Notes: generated by a model not told the origin, from the letters alone. Positions 50,405 through 59,844 are shown, counted from the stretch's first letter. The stretch: DNA of 64,000 nt from Firmicutes bacterium UBA3553 (GCA_002381185.1 DFOA01000020.1:124001-188000), one strand, 5' to 3'. Made by a program: numbers and translations.

Positions 50405-51472
50405 CTACATTCCAACCAACATGGCAGCAGTTCTGAATATAACTCCTGCAAGCATTCCATAGAAAGGATCGGAAATCGCCGTAACAGTCATTGTAATTCC
50501 ACCCACCATAGCACCACCGGGTATGTCAGCCACACTCAAGGCAGCCATGGCACTGCTTGGAGCAGTAACAACAGCACCAAGAACAAACAGGAAACCGGCG
50601 ATTGATTCGCTCGGCACATAGTTTCCTATCTTAGGCAGGAGTCCGGCAAATAATATTATTGCCATTATGCTCATCATCAGTACCGCAGAACGCAACGGAT
50701 CAGGAGCACCGCCGGTTGCAGAAATTATTGACTCAACAGGACCGCCGCCAAATAAAGCAGAAGCAAGGTCAGCCAAACTGCTTACAATTGATAAATGATC
50801 TATATTTACTTCTGTGTTTGCTATTGAACCTGTAATTTCTCCAAATGCAATATTAGCTCCGATATTTAAACAAATTAAAGCCAGTGCCCCTTGTATTACA
50901 CTTGCATTAATAACAGGTTTTTGAAAAATTAATTTTTCTCTTTCCGTAATTTTAATATCAGTTTTTTGTTTTAATGCCAATGCAAGAAAACTAGAGCCTA
51001 CAACAGACAATGTAACCGTATAGACTAAATCTTTAGTAATCATATAGACAGCAAAACTAATTCCAATTGAGCAAAATCCAATAATCTTATTTCTTTTAGC
51101 CATTCCTAATGCTACATTTGCAAGCATAATACCCACGCCGGCCATCATTCCGTTTGTTATGGCAGGTCCTATAAATGCAACAATTTTTTCTAAAAGTCCG
51201 AACAATCCTATTACCGTCATTCCTACAGCAGCAACAACAATCATAGATGTTCTTTCTTTCATGTTTTTCCCCATTGTTCCTGCCAGCGTAATAGTTTCGG
51301 CCTGAAATGATACCGGCGCAACAACACCGAGAACTAAGCATCCCGCAGCTCCGACTATGAATGCAAAAGCCGTAGGTACGGATGCAAATCCGAACGATAG
51401 TGCCAGTAACCCTTGTGGCAATCCATTAAGAACAACACTTAATGCTGCAAGTAAATCTTTTAATAAATCCAT
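50405..51472 (-). CDS. NCS2-family purine permease (guanine/hypoxanthine/xanthine type)
   Basis: The protein has 355 residues from the ATG at 51472 (AGGAGGAAAT upstream). About ten to eleven hydrophobic segments are visible, with motifs AFIVGAAGCLVLGVVAPVSF and QAETITLAGTMGKN. This is shorter than typical NCS2 proteins (about 430), so it may be a compact subfamily. It imports a purine base. The gene sits behind a guanine-sensing riboswitch and is followed by a phosphoribosyltransferase gene, which fits uptake and salvage of guanine or xanthine. Confidence 0.85.
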   Translation of the reverse strand: MDLLKDLLAALSVVLNGLPQGLLALSFGFASVPTAFAFIVGAAGCLVLGVVAPVSFQAETITLAGTMGKNMKERTSMIVVAAVGMTVIGLFGLLEKIVAFIGPAITNGMMAGVGIMLANVALGMAKRNKIIGFCSIGISFAVYMITKDLVYTVTLSVVGSSFLALALKQKTDIKITEREKLIFQKPVINASVIQGALALICLNIGANIAFGEITGSIANTEVNIDHLSIVSSLADLASALFGGGPVESIISATGGAPDPLRSAVLMMSIMAIILFAGLLPKIGNYVPSESIAGFLFVLGAVVTAPSSAMAALSVADIPGGAMVGGITMTVTAISDPFYGMLAGVIFRTAAMLVGM

Positions 51473-51512
51473 ATTTCCTCCTAAGCATTGCCCTCTGTTA
51501 TGCATGGGAAAA

Positions 51513-51550
51513 CAAAAAAATCTGAATTTCCACATGAGGAGAACTCCAGA
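51513..51550 (-). terminator. Leader terminator of the riboswitch
   Basis: On the minus strand, UCUGGAGUUCUCC and GGAAAUUCAGA pair with two single-base bulges and are followed by a UUUUUUU run (forward A run at 51514-51520). It lies between the aptamer and the permease start, the position expected for riboswitch-controlled early termination. Confidence 0.75.
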
Positions 51551-51600
51551 CAATATAACAAACAGTCTTTAATTGACTGCAAAGAATATCTGTTATTCAA

Positions 51601-51667
51601 CTCATAGTAGGATAATTATCGGTTATCCCGTAGAAACTTTCGAACCATATTATCGAAATTATATGAG
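51601..51667 (-). ncRNA. Guanine-type purine riboswitch
   Basis: On the minus strand the aptamer reads CTCATA (P1 5' strand at 51667-51662), TAAT, P2 with the TAATATGG loop, the AGTTTCTAC junction, P3 (GGATAA-CCGATAA-TTATCC) and CTACTATGAG closing P1. The J3/1 ACTAT has the C that pairs with guanine, while adenine riboswitches have T there. Guanine binding should stabilise P1 and favour the terminator at 51513-51550, switching off the NCS2-phosphoribosyltransferase operon. A second hairpin lies between aptamer and terminator. Confidence 0.93.
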
Positions 51668-51783
51668 AGGACGAATTATTTTATTTAAATATAACAAAAT
51701 GTTCGATAATTTACAACATATTTTTCAAATTCTATATATCCATTACATGTAACATAAGGATATTTTTTACATATGCGATGTAC

Positions 51784-51813
51784 AAAAAAGCGGCTAAGAT
51801 TTCTTAACCGCTT
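51784..51813 (-). terminator. Rho-independent terminator after the NlpC/P60 gene
   Basis: AAGCGGCTAAGA and TCTTAACCGCTT form a 12-bp stem with one G-U pair on the minus strand and are followed by a T run. It lies six bases past the stop at 51820. Confidence 0.92.
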
Positions 51814-51819
51814 ACATTC

Positions 51820-52593
51820 TTATTTAATTACCCTTGTTGCTCCGTAGTAATAATATGAAAAATATCCTGTTGTCAAAGAATCAATTTTAACTGCTTGTCC
51901 CGGTACAGGAGAGTGAATAAAGTTGCCGTTGCCTACGTAAATTCCCACATGATTCAAACGATACGAGCTTGAATATTTGAAAAACACCAGGTCTCCAGGC
52001 ATAAGCTGCGATTTTTCGACTCTCACTCCTATTGAATACTGATCATGAGATGAATGAGGCATTGTAACTCCAAAATTAGCCATTACATATTGAACAAATC
52101 CTGAACAGTCAAAACCTCTCGGTGTGTTTCCTCCATATGCATAGGGAGTTCCAAGAAATGTTTTTGCGTATTCCACAATACCGATTCCTGAATTCTGTGA
52201 TTCAGCCATTGTGCTGCCAACAACCCTTACATATTCACCGCATATGTACGCAACTTTAGAATCAAAGTTTATTTCATACCAGCCTTCACCCTCTGACAAT
52301 ATTTCAACGGTTGTCCCAAGTGATAGCTTGCCCAATATTTCAGTTTCAGTTGTAGGTCCGCTTCTTACATTTAAAATATCAACCGTAACAATTCCTTTTT
52401 TAACAGTTGTCTGCTCTATTATTTCTGCCAGAATATTTTCCTGTGGCTGAGCTTCTGTTTGAATTTCAGTCTGAACAGTTTCTTCTGTATTTTGATCATT
52501 TACAGCAATTTCGACTTCGGCTGCAAATGCGGCAGAGCATAATAAAACAGATGAGAAGCCTGCAATTAATAGCGTTTTCCTGATTATTTTCAT
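51820..52593 (-). CDS. Secreted SH3b-NlpC/P60 peptidoglycan endopeptidase
   Basis: The protein has 257 residues from the ATG at 52593 (the ribosome binding site is weak; a TTG at 52605 is an alternative). The signal peptide is about 25 residues (ending AAFAAE). One bacterial SH3 domain lies at about 65-125 (VTVDILNVRSGPTTETEILG, GEGWYEINFDSKVAYICGEY), followed by an NlpC/P60 domain at 140-257 with catalytic Cys in RGFDCSGFVQY, His in LNHVGIYVGNG and the third residue near FIHSPV. It would cleave D-gamma-glutamyl-diamino acid bonds in the wall. Monocistronic. Confidence 0.93.
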   Translation of the reverse strand: MKIIRKTLLIAGFSSVLLCSAAFAAEVEIAVNDQNTEETVQTEIQTEAQPQENILAEIIEQTTVKKGIVTVDILNVRSGPTTETEILGKLSLGTTVEILSEGEGWYEINFDSKVAYICGEYVRVVGSTMAESQNSGIGIVEYAKTFLGTPYAYGGNTPRGFDCSGFVQYVMANFGVTMPHSSHDQYSIGVRVEKSQLMPGDLVFFKYSSSYRLNHVGIYVGNGNFIHSPVPGQAVKIDSLTTGYFSYYYYGATRVIK

Positions 52594-52889
52594 ATGTATG
52601 TCCAATATAATTAAAAATCAATTATATATTCCTTTTCATTAGTATATTTTGCAATTATAATGTGTAATTCTGATGATAGAATCATGTTTGATTATAATAG
52701 TTTAAATAATAGATATGTTATGAAAACGGTAACTCAATAATAATATCAAAAATTGTCGTTTATGTCAATGGAAACATTTAGATATCCTTCCGTACCTGCT
52801 TAATAAATCGTCTTATTGTAATACTGGTTAAAAACTGTTATACTATATGAAAAGAATAACAGCAAAAATATAAAAATGAGGGTATGTTT
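52594..52889. other. Divergent intergenic region
   Basis: These 296 bases separate the minus-strand NlpC/P60 gene and the plus-strand tag gene. I see AT-rich sequence but no recognised riboswitch or gene. Confidence 0.35.
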
Positions 52890-53459
52890 ATGAACAGGTG
52901 TCCTTGGTGCGGAAATGATGAATTATATGTTAAATATCATGATGAGGAATGGGGAGTACCCGTACGTGATGATAAAAAGCATTTTGAATTTTTGGTTTTG
53001 GAGTCGGCTCAAGCCGGTTTAAGCTGGATCACAATACTCAGAAAAAGAGAAAATTACAGAAAAGCCTATGATGATTTTGATGTTGACAAGGTTGCTCATT
53101 ACGATGAAAATAAGGTTGAAGAACTGCTGCAAAATGCCGGAATTATACGAAACAGGAAAAAGATTGAGGCTTCAATAAACAACGCTAAACGCTTTATTGA
53201 AATTCAAAAAGAATTCGGAAGCTTCGATAAATATATTTGGAACTTTGTAAATAACAGCCCCGTGGTTAATTGCTGGAATGATATTTCGGAAGTGCCTGCT
53301 GCCTCTGAGTTCTCAGACAAAGTGAGCAAGGATTTAAAGGCAAGAGGCTTCAAATTCCTTGGCTCAACAATAATCTACGCACATCTTCAGGCAACAGGCA
53401 TAATAAACGACCACCTGGTAAGCTGCTTCAGACACGGTGAGGTAAATAAACAGCTTTAA
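52890..53459 (+). CDS. tag: DNA-3-methyladenine glycosylase I
   Basis: The protein has 189 residues from the ATG at 52890. With this start the zinc ligands C4 and H17 (NRCPWCG, YHDEEWG) fall at the same positions as in E. coli Tag, and the other two lie in NDHLVSCFRH (HxxxC). DDKKHFEFLVLESAQAGLSW is the family core. Tag removes 3-methyladenine from alkylated DNA. GAGGG lies seven bases before the ATG; the ATG two codons upstream is too close. Its end overlaps the convergent aminotransferase gene by four bases. Confidence 0.96.
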   Translation: MNRCPWCGNDELYVKYHDEEWGVPVRDDKKHFEFLVLESAQAGLSWITILRKRENYRKAYDDFDVDKVAHYDENKVEELLQNAGIIRNRKKIEASINNAKRFIEIQKEFGSFDKYIWNFVNNSPVVNCWNDISEVPAASEFSDKVSKDLKARGFKFLGSTIIYAHLQATGIINDHLVSCFRHGEVNKQL

Positions 53460-54628
53460 ACAGTAGCTGCATTAAATATATCCATCTTTTCTATTCTGTC
53501 AAAAGCTTCTTTTAATTTATCTGTATTCACTGTTAATGCTATCCTTATAAATCCTTCGCCGCAGTTACCGAAGGTATTGCCCGGAAGAGCTAATATATGA
53601 GCATCTCTCAACAACTTTTCGCAGACTTCTTCACTGCTTAAATTTGTTTTCTTTATATTTACAAACAAATAAATACTTCCTCTGGGCGGAAGAACCGACA
53701 TATTTGGTATATTGCATATTCTTTCATAGGCATAGAACATTCTTTTTTTAAACTCTTCGACTATATAGGTGTTTATGTCTTTTCTCATTCTGAGAGCATA
53801 TATTGCAGCTCTTTGTGATATGGAAGGAGCAGTAAACACATTATTTTCATTAATATTTACAATAGTACTGATTATATAATCAGGTGCTGCCACATAGCCA
53901 ATTCTCCAGCCTGTCATTACAAAATTCTTAGAGAAGCTTCCTATTGTTATGGTTCTTTCTTTCATGCCTTCAAATGAAGCTATGGGAATAAAAGACTCCG
54001 CATAACTGAAAGATGTGTAAATGTCATCAGCTATAACTATCAGGTCATGCTTTTTGGCAATAAAACAAATATCTTCCATTGTTTTTCTGCTGAAGCATGT
54101 ACCTGTTGGGTTATTCGGTGTATTAATTATTAAAGCCTTTGTTCTGTTTGTAATAAGCTTTTCAAGCCTTTCTACATTTATTTGAAATTCCTCTTCTTCA
54201 TATGTTTCCAGTACTACAGCCTTACCCCTTGCCAGCTTTACTTGCTGAGGGTATGGTGTAAAGTATGGTTCATGTATAATCACTTCATCATCATCATCTA
54301 ATATTGCTTCTAACACGAGCCACATAGCATGGCATCCGCTTGTAGTTACCATGATTTCCTTATTGTTATAGTTTAAATCATATTCTTCTTTAAAAAATCT
54401 CGTCAATTCATTTCTAAGTTCTACATCTCCGGTAAATTCCGTGTAATGAGTATGCCCCAGCTTTGCGTCCCTCATAGCCAAATCAATTATTCTTTCGTCT
54501 GTTGTTAAATCCGGATCACCCAGACTTAAGTTTATCAGGTCATCATATTCATTTAGAAAGCTGCCGCTTTCACCCATGGCAGTTTCAATTGAATTCCAGT
54601 ATCTCCTGGATATAAATCGATGTTTCAT
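53456..54628 (-). CDS. PLP-dependent aminotransferase, class I
   Basis: The protein has 390 residues. The fold-type I pattern includes NLSLGDPDLTTDERIIDLAM, TSGCHAMWLVLEAILDDDDE, INTPNNPTGTCFS and the PLP-binding Lys in TIGSFSKNFVMTGWRIGY. It resembles PatA/aspartate-aromatic aminotransferases; the substrate is not fixed by sequence. It lies next to an aminopeptidase and an oligopeptide transporter, which suggests amino acid breakdown after peptide uptake. GGAGGAAAT precedes the ATG. Confidence 0.93.
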   Translation of the reverse strand: MKHRFISRRYWNSIETAMGESGSFLNEYDDLINLSLGDPDLTTDERIIDLAMRDAKLGHTHYTEFTGDVELRNELTRFFKEEYDLNYNNKEIMVTTSGCHAMWLVLEAILDDDDEVIIHEPYFTPYPQQVKLARGKAVVLETYEEEEFQINVERLEKLITNRTKALIINTPNNPTGTCFSRKTMEDICFIAKKHDLIVIADDIYTSFSYAESFIPIASFEGMKERTITIGSFSKNFVMTGWRIGYVAAPDYIISTIVNINENNVFTAPSISQRAAIYALRMRKDINTYIVEEFKKRMFYAYERICNIPNMSVLPPRGSIYLFVNIKKTNLSSEEVCEKLLRDAHILALPGNTFGNCGEGFIRIALTVNTDKLKEAFDRIEKMDIFNAATV

Positions 54629-54650
54629 TAATTTCCTCCTTCATTTTGTA

Positions 54651-55880
54651 TTAAACATCAAACAGACCGTTTCTGAATATTGATACTATCTTATTATCTC
54701 TTGTGGTTCCTGTACATTCCATGTCAGAGGTTCCAAACATAAAGTCTACATGGAGCGCTGATGTATTCAGACCCTGCTTTATTAAAGCCTCTCTGCTTCT
54801 GTCTTCACCTTTCATTACATCAGTATATCCGGCTCCTAACGCAAGGTGACAGGATGCATTCTCATCAAACAAGGTATTATAAAAAATAAAACCAAGTTTG
54901 TTTATTGGTGAATCATAAGGGACAAAAGCAACTTCACCCAAACGTTTTGTACCTTCATCGGTTTCAAGTATTCCTTTTAAAATATCTTCACCTGTCCCCG
55001 CATGATAATCCACTACCAATCCATCTTTAAATTTCAAATAAAAATCGTCAATTATGTTGCCTGAATAAGATAAAGGAAAAGAATTATACACAGTTCCGTT
55101 TACCTTTAATCTATGGGGAGTTGTCAATATTTCTTCAGATGGAATGTTAGGAGCAAATATAACACCATCAGGCTCTGGGCAATGACAGATACCTCCGGCA
55201 AAAATCCCTCCATCACATATATCCAAAACCAAATCAGTTCCCTTGTTGTTTTTAAAATGAAGAGTTCTTAAATTTAAGCCGTTTAATTTCTCAACATTTC
55301 TTTTTAATTCCTCCACATGTTTGTCCCAGCCGTCCAAACCGCTGTCTTCAGTTACATAGCATGATTTTAATATAGAGTTCCAAAGTTTTTTGACAGCTTC
55401 TTCTTGATTTAAATCAGGAAATACCTTTTTTGCCCATTTTTTATTAGGTACTGCAGAAGCGCTCCATTTTAGTAAATTTTCTTTTTTCTTGAAGTTCAAA
55501 TCATTTAAAGGTGCGGATACAGCTTTTTTCCAAAGAGAAAGCTTCTCATGATCCACACCTTTCAAGCCATCCGGGTCGTCACTTATCAGTCTCAAAAAAC
55601 ATGCATTTTTATCTCCGTAATATGTTTGTGATTCTATTTGCCAATTTGGTACATCAGTGATGGTTTTTTCGCTTGCATATTGAAGCCTTGTTTTTGTAAG
55701 TTCCGCATCTGAAAAATGAATAATGACATCCTTTGCACCGAGTTCGTACGCTCTTTTTGTTAATATTCTTAAAAAATCTATAGTTTCCACTGTGGTTTCT
55801 ATAACTAATATTTGTTCTTTTTCTAAAGCCAGACCTCTTTGCAAAATAAGGTCTGCATAATTGTATAATAGTTTGTCCAT
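54651..55880 (-). CDS. M29-family aminopeptidase
   Basis: The protein has 409 residues. M29 (thermophilic metallo-aminopeptidase) motifs are visible: DLVLDICDGGIFAGG, LKVNGTVYNSFPLSYSGNII, EDTDEGTKRLGEVAFVPYDS-like with metal Glu residues, HLALGAGYTDVMKG and the C-terminal HVDFMFGTSDMECTG. The enzyme removes N-terminal residues from short peptides in the cytosol. It is probably co-transcribed with the aminotransferase (22-base gap) and lies downstream of the opp operon (53-base gap). Confidence 0.9.
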   Translation of the reverse strand: MDKLLYNYADLILQRGLALEKEQILVIETTVETIDFLRILTKRAYELGAKDVIIHFSDAELTKTRLQYASEKTITDVPNWQIESQTYYGDKNACFLRLISDDPDGLKGVDHEKLSLWKKAVSAPLNDLNFKKKENLLKWSASAVPNKKWAKKVFPDLNQEEAVKKLWNSILKSCYVTEDSGLDGWDKHVEELKRNVEKLNGLNLRTLHFKNNKGTDLVLDICDGGIFAGGICHCPEPDGVIFAPNIPSEEILTTPHRLKVNGTVYNSFPLSYSGNIIDDFYLKFKDGLVVDYHAGTGEDILKGILETDEGTKRLGEVAFVPYDSPINKLGFIFYNTLFDENASCHLALGAGYTDVMKGEDRSREALIKQGLNTSALHVDFMFGTSDMECTGTTRDNKIVSIFRNGLFDV

Positions 55881-55933
55881 AATTCAACCTTTCTTAATTC
55901 TTATTGTTATCCTAAATCATAGTGTAATATCTA

Positions 55934-56887
55934 TCATGCCAAAATACAAGCTGCAAAGTGGTTTTCCCCAATCCTTTTAAGTTCAATATCTTCTCTTTTA
56001 CATGCATCTGCCGCATATTTACATCTTGAGGCAAATCTGCAGCCTGCCGGAGGATTTATGGGGGAGGTTACTTCACCCTGCAGCAATTCAGGCTCCAGGC
56101 CTTTTCTTGTAATATCGATAACAGGAATGGCAGATAGCAATGCTTTAGTATACGGATGCACTGGATTTTCAAATAATTCATTTGTAGCTGCAAATTCCAC
56201 GCATTGCCCTAAATACATAACAGCTATATTATCGGAAATATGTTTTACTACACTTAAGTCATGAGTTATAAACATATATGAAAGTCCTTTGTCTTCCTGT
56301 AAATCCATCATTAAGTTTAATATCTGAGCCTGAATTGAAACATCTAATGCGGAGACAGGTTCATCACAAACTATGAATTCAGGGTTTGTTGCCAGTGCTC
56401 TGGCTGCTCCGATACGCTGGCGCCGCCCTCCGTCTAATTCATGAGGATAGGTATTCATTAATCTTGGAGCTAACCCCACAGTCTCCATTAATTCACGTAT
56501 TCTGTTATTCATTTCTGTCTTGCTGTTATACAACCTGTTTACTATCATTGGCTCAGCAATAATTTGCCCTACGGATAACCTGGGATTCAATGAAGAATAT
56601 GGGTCCTGGAAGATTATCTGCATTTTTTGTCTCAGCAATTTCATTTTTTCTTTATTATAGTCTAATATATTTTCGCCTTTATAATATATTTCTCCGTCTG
56701 TTGGTTCTATCAGTCTTAGTACCGTCCTGCCCAGCGTGCTTTTACCACAGCCTGATTCTCCCACTATTCCTAAAGTATCTCCTTTATTTATAGTAAGATT
56801 TACTCCATCAACGGCATGTAATTTTCCTTTAGGAGTATCAAAATATTTTTTTAATCCGTTTACTTTTAAAAGAGGAGCATTATTCAT
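55934..56887 (-). CDS. oppF: Oligopeptide ABC transporter ATPase OppF-type
   Basis: The protein has 317 residues from the ATG at 56887 (AAGGAG upstream), which overlaps the oppD stop by eight bases. Walker A is GESGCGKST, Walker B ends in FIVCDEPVSALD, and the signature is ELDGGRRQRIG, where the usual LSGGQ Ser is Asp, a variant I also recall in other OppF/DppF proteins. A C-terminal Cys-rich stretch (CRFASRCKYAADACKR) is typical of this family and can hold an iron-sulphur cluster. It powers peptide uptake together with OppD. Confidence 0.95.
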   Translation of the reverse strand: MNNAPLLKVNGLKKYFDTPKGKLHAVDGVNLTINKGDTLGIVGESGCGKSTLGRTVLRLIEPTDGEIYYKGENILDYNKEKMKLLRQKMQIIFQDPYSSLNPRLSVGQIIAEPMIVNRLYNSKTEMNNRIRELMETVGLAPRLMNTYPHELDGGRRQRIGAARALATNPEFIVCDEPVSALDVSIQAQILNLMMDLQEDKGLSYMFITHDLSVVKHISDNIAVMYLGQCVEFAATNELFENPVHPYTKALLSAIPVIDITRKGLEPELLQGEVTSPINPPAGCRFASRCKYAADACKREDIELKRIGENHFAACILA

Positions 56888-57863
56888 GTTTTTCTCCTTT
56901 CTCAAAAAGGTGGCATTTGATTGTGTGTTCACCTTTTACAACTGAAACCGCAGGCTCTGCTGTTTTGCATTTTTCAAAGCATTTGGGACATCTCGGATGA
57001 AATACGCAGCCTTTTGGAAGATTCATGGGATCAGGCATCAATCCATCTATTGGAGATAATCTTTTAGAAGAAACCTTTAGATCTGGTATGGAACCGAATA
57101 AACCAACTGTATAGGGATGATGCTCTGTTCCTGAAAACAAATCTTCCGCCGTTCCGTACTCTAAAATTGTGCCTGCATACATAACAGCAACCTTCTCACA
57201 CATTTGCGATACTATTCCAAGGTCATGGGTAATTAATATCATGGATGTTCCAAGTTTCTTTTTTAAATTGTTCATCAGGTACAGCACCTGTGCCTGTATT
57301 GTTACATCAAGGGCCGTTGTAGGTTCATCGGCAATAAGCAGCTCAGGTTCGCAGGTTAAAGCCATAGCAATAACGACCCTCTGCTTCATGCCTCCTGAAA
57401 ACTGATGGGGATATTCATTTTTTCTTGAAGCCGGAATTCCAACCATTTCTAATATCTCATCCACTCTTTTATCCATTTCGGCTCCTGACATGTCAGTTCG
57501 ATGAATTTCGAGAGATTCTCTTATTTGACTGCCTACTTTAATTACCGGATTCAGGCTTGTCATAGGATCCTGAAATATCATAGATATTTTTTCTCCTCTT
57601 ATTAAGCGCATTTCTGCTTCAGTGAGCTTTAACAAGTCTTGGTCTTCAAATACTATTTCTCCGTTCTTGACAAAACCGGTTTTTCTTGGCAGCAGCCTCA
57701 TTATTGAAAGTGCTGTTGTAGTCTTACCAGCTCCTGTTTCTCCTACAAGCCCTAGGGTTTCACCTTTATCTATAGATAAGGATACTCTGTTTAAAACATG
57801 AGATATTCCATCATCTGTTTTATAATCAACTGTTAAATCTTTTATATCTAATAAATTAGTCAT
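56880..57863 (-). CDS. oppD: Oligopeptide ABC transporter ATPase OppD-type
   Basis: The protein has 327 residues from the ATG at 57863 (AAAGGA upstream; an ATG 12 codons earlier would overlap oppC). Walker A is GETGAGKTT, the signature QFSGGMKQRV is canonical, and Walker B ends in LLIADEPTTALD. The C-terminal CVFHPRCPKCFEKCKTAEP is the family Cys motif. It pairs with OppF as the nucleotide-binding half of the transporter. Confidence 0.95.
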   Translation of the reverse strand: MTNLLDIKDLTVDYKTDDGISHVLNRVSLSIDKGETLGLVGETGAGKTTTALSIMRLLPRKTGFVKNGEIVFEDQDLLKLTEAEMRLIRGEKISMIFQDPMTSLNPVIKVGSQIRESLEIHRTDMSGAEMDKRVDEILEMVGIPASRKNEYPHQFSGGMKQRVVIAMALTCEPELLIADEPTTALDVTIQAQVLYLMNNLKKKLGTSMILITHDLGIVSQMCEKVAVMYAGTILEYGTAEDLFSGTEHHPYTVGLFGSIPDLKVSSKRLSPIDGLMPDPMNLPKGCVFHPRCPKCFEKCKTAEPAVSVVKGEHTIKCHLFEKGEKHE

Positions 57864-57895
57864 ATATTTCGTTCCTTTCCGTTTTTCAGCCACTA

Positions 57896-58774
57896 TCAAT
57901 CTTTTAACCTGGGGTCCAGAGCATCGCGTAAACCGTCGCCCAATAAATTAAGTGATATAACCGATATTGTAATGGCAGCTCCCGGGAACAAAATTAAATA
58001 TGGAGCTTGACGTATAAAGTCACGTCCTTCATAAAGCATGGTTCCCCATTCAGGAGCAGGCGGTTTAACACCGAGTCCCATAAAGCTCAGGGAAGATATA
58101 ATCAATATCGTAGATCCCATGGCAAGAGTGGCTTGTACAATTATGGGTCCAATAGCGTTGGGTATAATGTGCTTGAAAATAATTCTTGCATCCCCTGTAC
58201 CGCAAGCCTTGGCTGCCTCAACAAATTCCTGGCCCTTGACCGATAAAATCGACGACCTGATAACACGGGCAAAAACAGGAACATAAGCAATTGATAATGC
58301 TATTAATAAATTAGTCATACTTTGACCTAAAGCAGAAACTATGGAAATTGACATTAATATCGGAGGTATTGCAAGCAAAATATCCATAAAACGCATAACA
58401 GCATTATCTGTCCTGCCGCCGTAATATGCTGAAATTGCTCCGAGTACCGAGCCTATTGCTACAGCTATGACCATGGCAAAAATACCTAATGAAAGTGATA
58501 TCCTGGTGCCGTGTACTATTCTTGCAAATATATCTCTTCCGAAATGGTCTGTGCCAAACCAGTGTTTTGTTGATGGCCTTTGTAAACGCTCCTGTATATT
58601 TTGTCCTATGGCCATTTCATCATAGTCAACAATAAGGTCTGCAAAAATTGCAATTAATATCATAATTATCAATAATAAAAGTCCGAACATTGCCAGCTTG
58701 TTCTTGCTTAAACGGTGTAATACCGATGCTATCTGGCTTTTGTTTTTATATAGGTTTTCATTGCTGTTTTTCAT
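57896..58774 (-). CDS. oppC: Oligopeptide ABC transporter permease OppC-type
   Basis: The protein has 292 residues and five to six membrane segments. The OppC pattern includes GTDHFGRDIFARIVHGTRIS, LAISAYYGGRTDNAV-like sequence and the cytoplasmic EAA loop EAAKACGTGDARIIFKHIIP. It forms the membrane channel with OppB. It starts three bases after the oppB stop, and its own stop lies 32 bases before oppD. Confidence 0.95.
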   Translation of the reverse strand: MKNSNENLYKNKSQIASVLHRLSKNKLAMFGLLLLIIMILIAIFADLIVDYDEMAIGQNIQERLQRPSTKHWFGTDHFGRDIFARIVHGTRISLSLGIFAMVIAVAIGSVLGAISAYYGGRTDNAVMRFMDILLAIPPILMSISIVSALGQSMTNLLIALSIAYVPVFARVIRSSILSVKGQEFVEAAKACGTGDARIIFKHIIPNAIGPIIVQATLAMGSTILIISSLSFMGLGVKPPAPEWGTMLYEGRDFIRQAPYLILFPGAAITISVISLNLLGDGLRDALDPRLKD

Positions 58775-58777
58775 GTG

Positions 58778-59710
58778 CTAACCTCTTACATATTGTGATT
58801 TGACGCGTGGGTCGATAAAGGCATATATGATGTCAACTATTAAATTTACAAAGCTGTATGCTAATGTAACAAACATTACAACCGCCATTACAGAAGGTGT
58901 ATCCTTCATACGAATAGAATTAATCAACAGTGTTCCGAGTCCCGGAATTGCAAATACAGATTCTATTACAACAGTTCCGCCTAAAAGATAACCGAAATCA
59001 ACCCCGATTACAGTAACAATGGGCAATAGTGCATTTCTTAAGGCATGTTTTAAAACAACTGATTTTTCTTTAGCTCCCTTTGCTCTGCTTGTTCTTATAT
59101 AATCCTGTTTAATTACCTCAAGCATTGTAGAACGTGTCATACGAACCAGTGTTGCCATAGTGGCTGTTGAAAGTGTTATAGAAGGAAGCACGAAACTTTT
59201 CCAGGAATCTGCTCCGGTTGCAGGGAACCAGTGAAGGTTAAGACTGAATATTAACATCAAAATCAATCCCATAACAAATGAAGGTATTGAAGCAAACAAC
59301 ATAGCTGATACCATGCTTATTGCATCAGTAAAAGAGTATTGTCTCACTGCAGAAATTACTCCCACCGGTATACCGATCAACGTTGCTATAAACATTGCAA
59401 TGCTTGAAAGTTTAAAGGTAACAGGAAATCTTGTCAGTATTTCTTCAAATACCGGCAGACGTGTTTGATAGGACAAACCAAAGTCCAGCTTCAGAGCATT
59501 AATTATAAAATTAAAATATCTTACCAGCAGCGGCCGGTTAAGTCCCAGCTCAGCTTCTAACTTTGCTATATTTTCAGGTGTGGCGCTTTGTCCCAAAATA
59601 AGTTGTGCCGGATTACCAGGAGTCAGATTCATAATAAGAAATATTATGAAGGAAATACCAATTACCACAAAGAACATCATAAACAATCTGTTTAATATAT
59701 ACTTATACAT
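58778..59710 (-). CDS. oppB: Oligopeptide ABC transporter permease OppB-type
   Basis: The protein has 310 residues from the ATG at 59710 (AAGGAGAAAC upstream; an in-frame ATG 11 codons earlier lacks one). MYKYILNRLFMMFFVVIGIS is the family start; PGNPAQLILGQSATPENIAK, and the EAA loop TSRAKGAKEKSVVLKHALRN follow. Six membrane segments. It is separated from oppA by 134 bases that hold a strong stem-loop. Confidence 0.95.
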   Translation of the reverse strand: MYKYILNRLFMMFFVVIGISFIIFLIMNLTPGNPAQLILGQSATPENIAKLEAELGLNRPLLVRYFNFIINALKLDFGLSYQTRLPVFEEILTRFPVTFKLSSIAMFIATLIGIPVGVISAVRQYSFTDAISMVSAMLFASIPSFVMGLILMLIFSLNLHWFPATGADSWKSFVLPSITLSTATMATLVRMTRSTMLEVIKQDYIRTSRAKGAKEKSVVLKHALRNALLPIVTVIGVDFGYLLGGTVVIESVFAIPGLGTLLINSIRMKDTPSVMAVVMFVTLAYSFVNLIVDIIYAFIDPRVKSQYVRG

Positions 59711-59798
59711 ATGTTTCTCCTTGCTAAAAATAAGAACCCGCACACATCAACCTGAGATTGCTGACAAGACAAGGGCTCTTGTTGTATTTACAATAACT

Positions 59799-59834
59799 TA
59801 TAGGTGATTTTGAACTAAGTCAAAACCACCTATA
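59799..59834 (-). other. Stable stem-loop between oppA and oppB
   Basis: On the minus strand, TATAGGTGGTTTTGA and TCAAAATCACCTATA form a 15-bp stem with one G-U pair and a 6-base loop (59814-59819). No T run follows, so it is more likely an mRNA-stabilising or processing hairpin that lets oppA be made in excess of oppBCDF than a full terminator. Confidence 0.75.
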
Positions 59835-59844
59835 CTTTTTTATA

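Noticed and set aside
56880..56932. Earlier ATG (56932) as the start of oppF
   Set aside because: The ATG at 56887 has AAGGAG at a good distance, while the earlier one would overlap oppD by 53 bases without a binding site.
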